Below, one piece after another: positions 6,225 to 6,963 of a DNA stretch of 6,963 bases (positions within the stretch are counted from its first letter, which is position 1; each line of letters opens with the position of its first letter). The translations under genes and the position numbers were made by a program. Origin of the DNA: Oscillospiraceae bacterium (lineage in GTDB: Bacteria > Bacillota > Clostridia > Oscillospirales > Ruminococcaceae); assembly GCA_017848155.1 (NCBI GenBank), contig JAGAKC010000122.1, positions 1-6,963 on the forward strand, written 5' to 3'. Below the pieces are notes generated by a model that was given only the letters and a program-made list of their open reading frames with translations, had not been told where the DNA came from and did not search any database.

Positions 6225-6963
6225 ATGGCTAACAATACGAAATCAGTGCTTGCAGAACTCCTTGACCACGGCAAGCAGAGCGGCAAGCTGACCACAAAGG
6301 AGATAACCGACGCACTTGAGGAGCTTGACTTTGACGTCGAGCAGATAAACAAGCTGTATGACGACTTTGAGAGCAACAACATCGAGATAGTCGACGACTA
6401 TAACATTGACACGGACCTCAGCAATGCGCTGGACTTCGCCGAGGATGACGGAGATTATTCCTCGGAGGGAGTTGCTGTGGACGACCCTGTAAAGGTGCAT
6501 CTTAAGGAGATAGGCCGTATCCCCCTGCTTTCCACGGAGGAGGAGATACAGCTCGCAGAGAAGATAACCTCGGGCGACGAGTCGGCACGTGACAGGCTGA
6601 TAGAAGCCAATCTGCGCCTTGTCGTGAGCATCGCAAAGCACTATGTTGGCAGGGGCATGCCTTTCCTTGACCTTATTCAGGAGGGCTACATCGGTCTTAT
6701 CAAGGCGGTGGAGAAGTTCGACCACACAAAGGGCTACAAGTTCTCCACATATGCGACATGGTGGATAAGACAGTCGATAACAAGAGCCATCGCAGATCAG
6801 GCGAGGACGATACGTATTCCTGTGCACATGGTGGAAACTATCACAAAGGTGAAGAAGGCGCAGAACCTGCTGCTGCATAAGAACGGCCACGAGCCTACCA
6901 TCGAGGAGGTCGCAAAAGAGCTCAACATGCAGCCCGAGCGTGTACGTGAGATCGTTCGCATAG
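6225..6963 (+). CDS. Primary-type sigma factor RpoD paralogue, copy 2, N-terminal part
   Basis: A second sigma-70 gene starts at ATG 6225 and runs open off the right edge: 246 codons plus one base. AAAGGAAAGGAA (6205-6216) is the ribosome binding site, and the gap from copy 1 is 89 bases. Residues 5-58 form region 1.1, 87-115 region 1.2, 127-205 region 2, and the end enters region 3. Over the 85 residues 127-211 it matches copy 1 at 77. The 40 residues 172-211, covering regions 2.3-2.4, are identical. Presence of region 1.1 marks it as a primary-type (group 1-like) paralogue rather than a stress or sporulation sigma. It differs from copy 1 at usually conserved sites: H92 for Tyr in region 1.2, and H139, G142, P146 and Y155 in region 2.2, where copy 1 has Lys, Arg, Gln and Asn. 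Region 4 is outside the window, so -35 specificity and completeness cannot be judged. Confidence 0.93.
   Translation, partial: MANNTKSVLAELLDHGKQSGKLTTKEITDALEELDFDVEQINKLYDDFESNNIEIVDDYNIDTDLSNALDFAEDDGDYSSEGVAVDDPVKVHLKEIGRIPLLSTEEEIQLAEKITSGDESARDRLIEANLRLVVSIAKHYVGRGMPFLDLIQEGYIGLIKAVEKFDHTKGYKFSTYATWWIRQSITRAIADQARTIRIPVHMVETITKVKKAQNLLLHKNGHEPTIEEVAKELNMQPERVREIVRI

Noticed and set aside
6243..6890. A 215-codon minus-strand open frame at the right end
   Set aside because: It is the antisense shadow of rpoD copy 2, whose + strand frame is certain from its sigma regions.

Overview
This window looks like an ordinary stretch of chromosome from a Gram-positive bacterium of the class Clostridia. 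A Ruminococcus-like member of the Oscillospiraceae is my best guess, but this is inference from gene order and protein style, not a database match. The supporting signs are the dgt-dnaG-rpoD gene order, SigA-type primary sigma factors of about 360 residues, strong GAGGTG/AAGGAG ribosome binding sites, AT-rich gaps with consensus TTG...TATAAT promoters between GC-richer genes, and frequent ATA (Ile) and AGG (Arg) codons. All genes read on the + strand. I see no tRNA, rRNA, insertion sequence, phage gene or CRISPR array.

Layout. (1) Positions 1-410 hold the C-terminal end of a phospho-sugar mutase (phosphoglucomutase type). (2) Positions 431-775 form a compact unit: an extended -10 promoter, rpmE for zinc-binding ribosomal protein L31, and a strong intrinsic terminator. 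(3) Positions 787-1751 carry a very short type I inorganic pyrophosphatase and a YigZ/IMPACT-family protein, 20 bases apart, with no clear promoter of their own. (4) From a candidate promoter at 1780-1807 to the right edge runs a tightly packed series: a cytidine-deaminase-fold protein, a dGTPase-family HD phosphohydrolase, DNA primase (dnaG), a primary sigma factor (rpoD copy 1), and the first 246 codons of a second primary sigma factor (rpoD copy 2), cut by the window end.

How the genes fit together. Series 4 is an expanded form of the classical macromolecular synthesis operon, in which primase and the housekeeping sigma factor are co-transcribed; here two nucleotide-metabolism enzymes precede them. 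dnaG and rpoD copy 1 overlap by four bases (ATGA), suggesting translational coupling.

The most notable feature is the tandem pair of SigA/RpoD-type sigma factors. Both copies carry regions 1.1, 1.2, 2 and at least the start of region 3. They share an identical 40-residue block spanning regions 2.3-2.4 (promoter -10 melting and recognition), yet the DNA of that block differs at 14 third-codon positions, so the duplication is old and under purifying selection. Copy 2 carries non-conservative changes in regions 1.2 and 2.2, which suggests altered core binding or discriminator contacts with the same -10 specificity. No system of an entirely unknown kind is visible.
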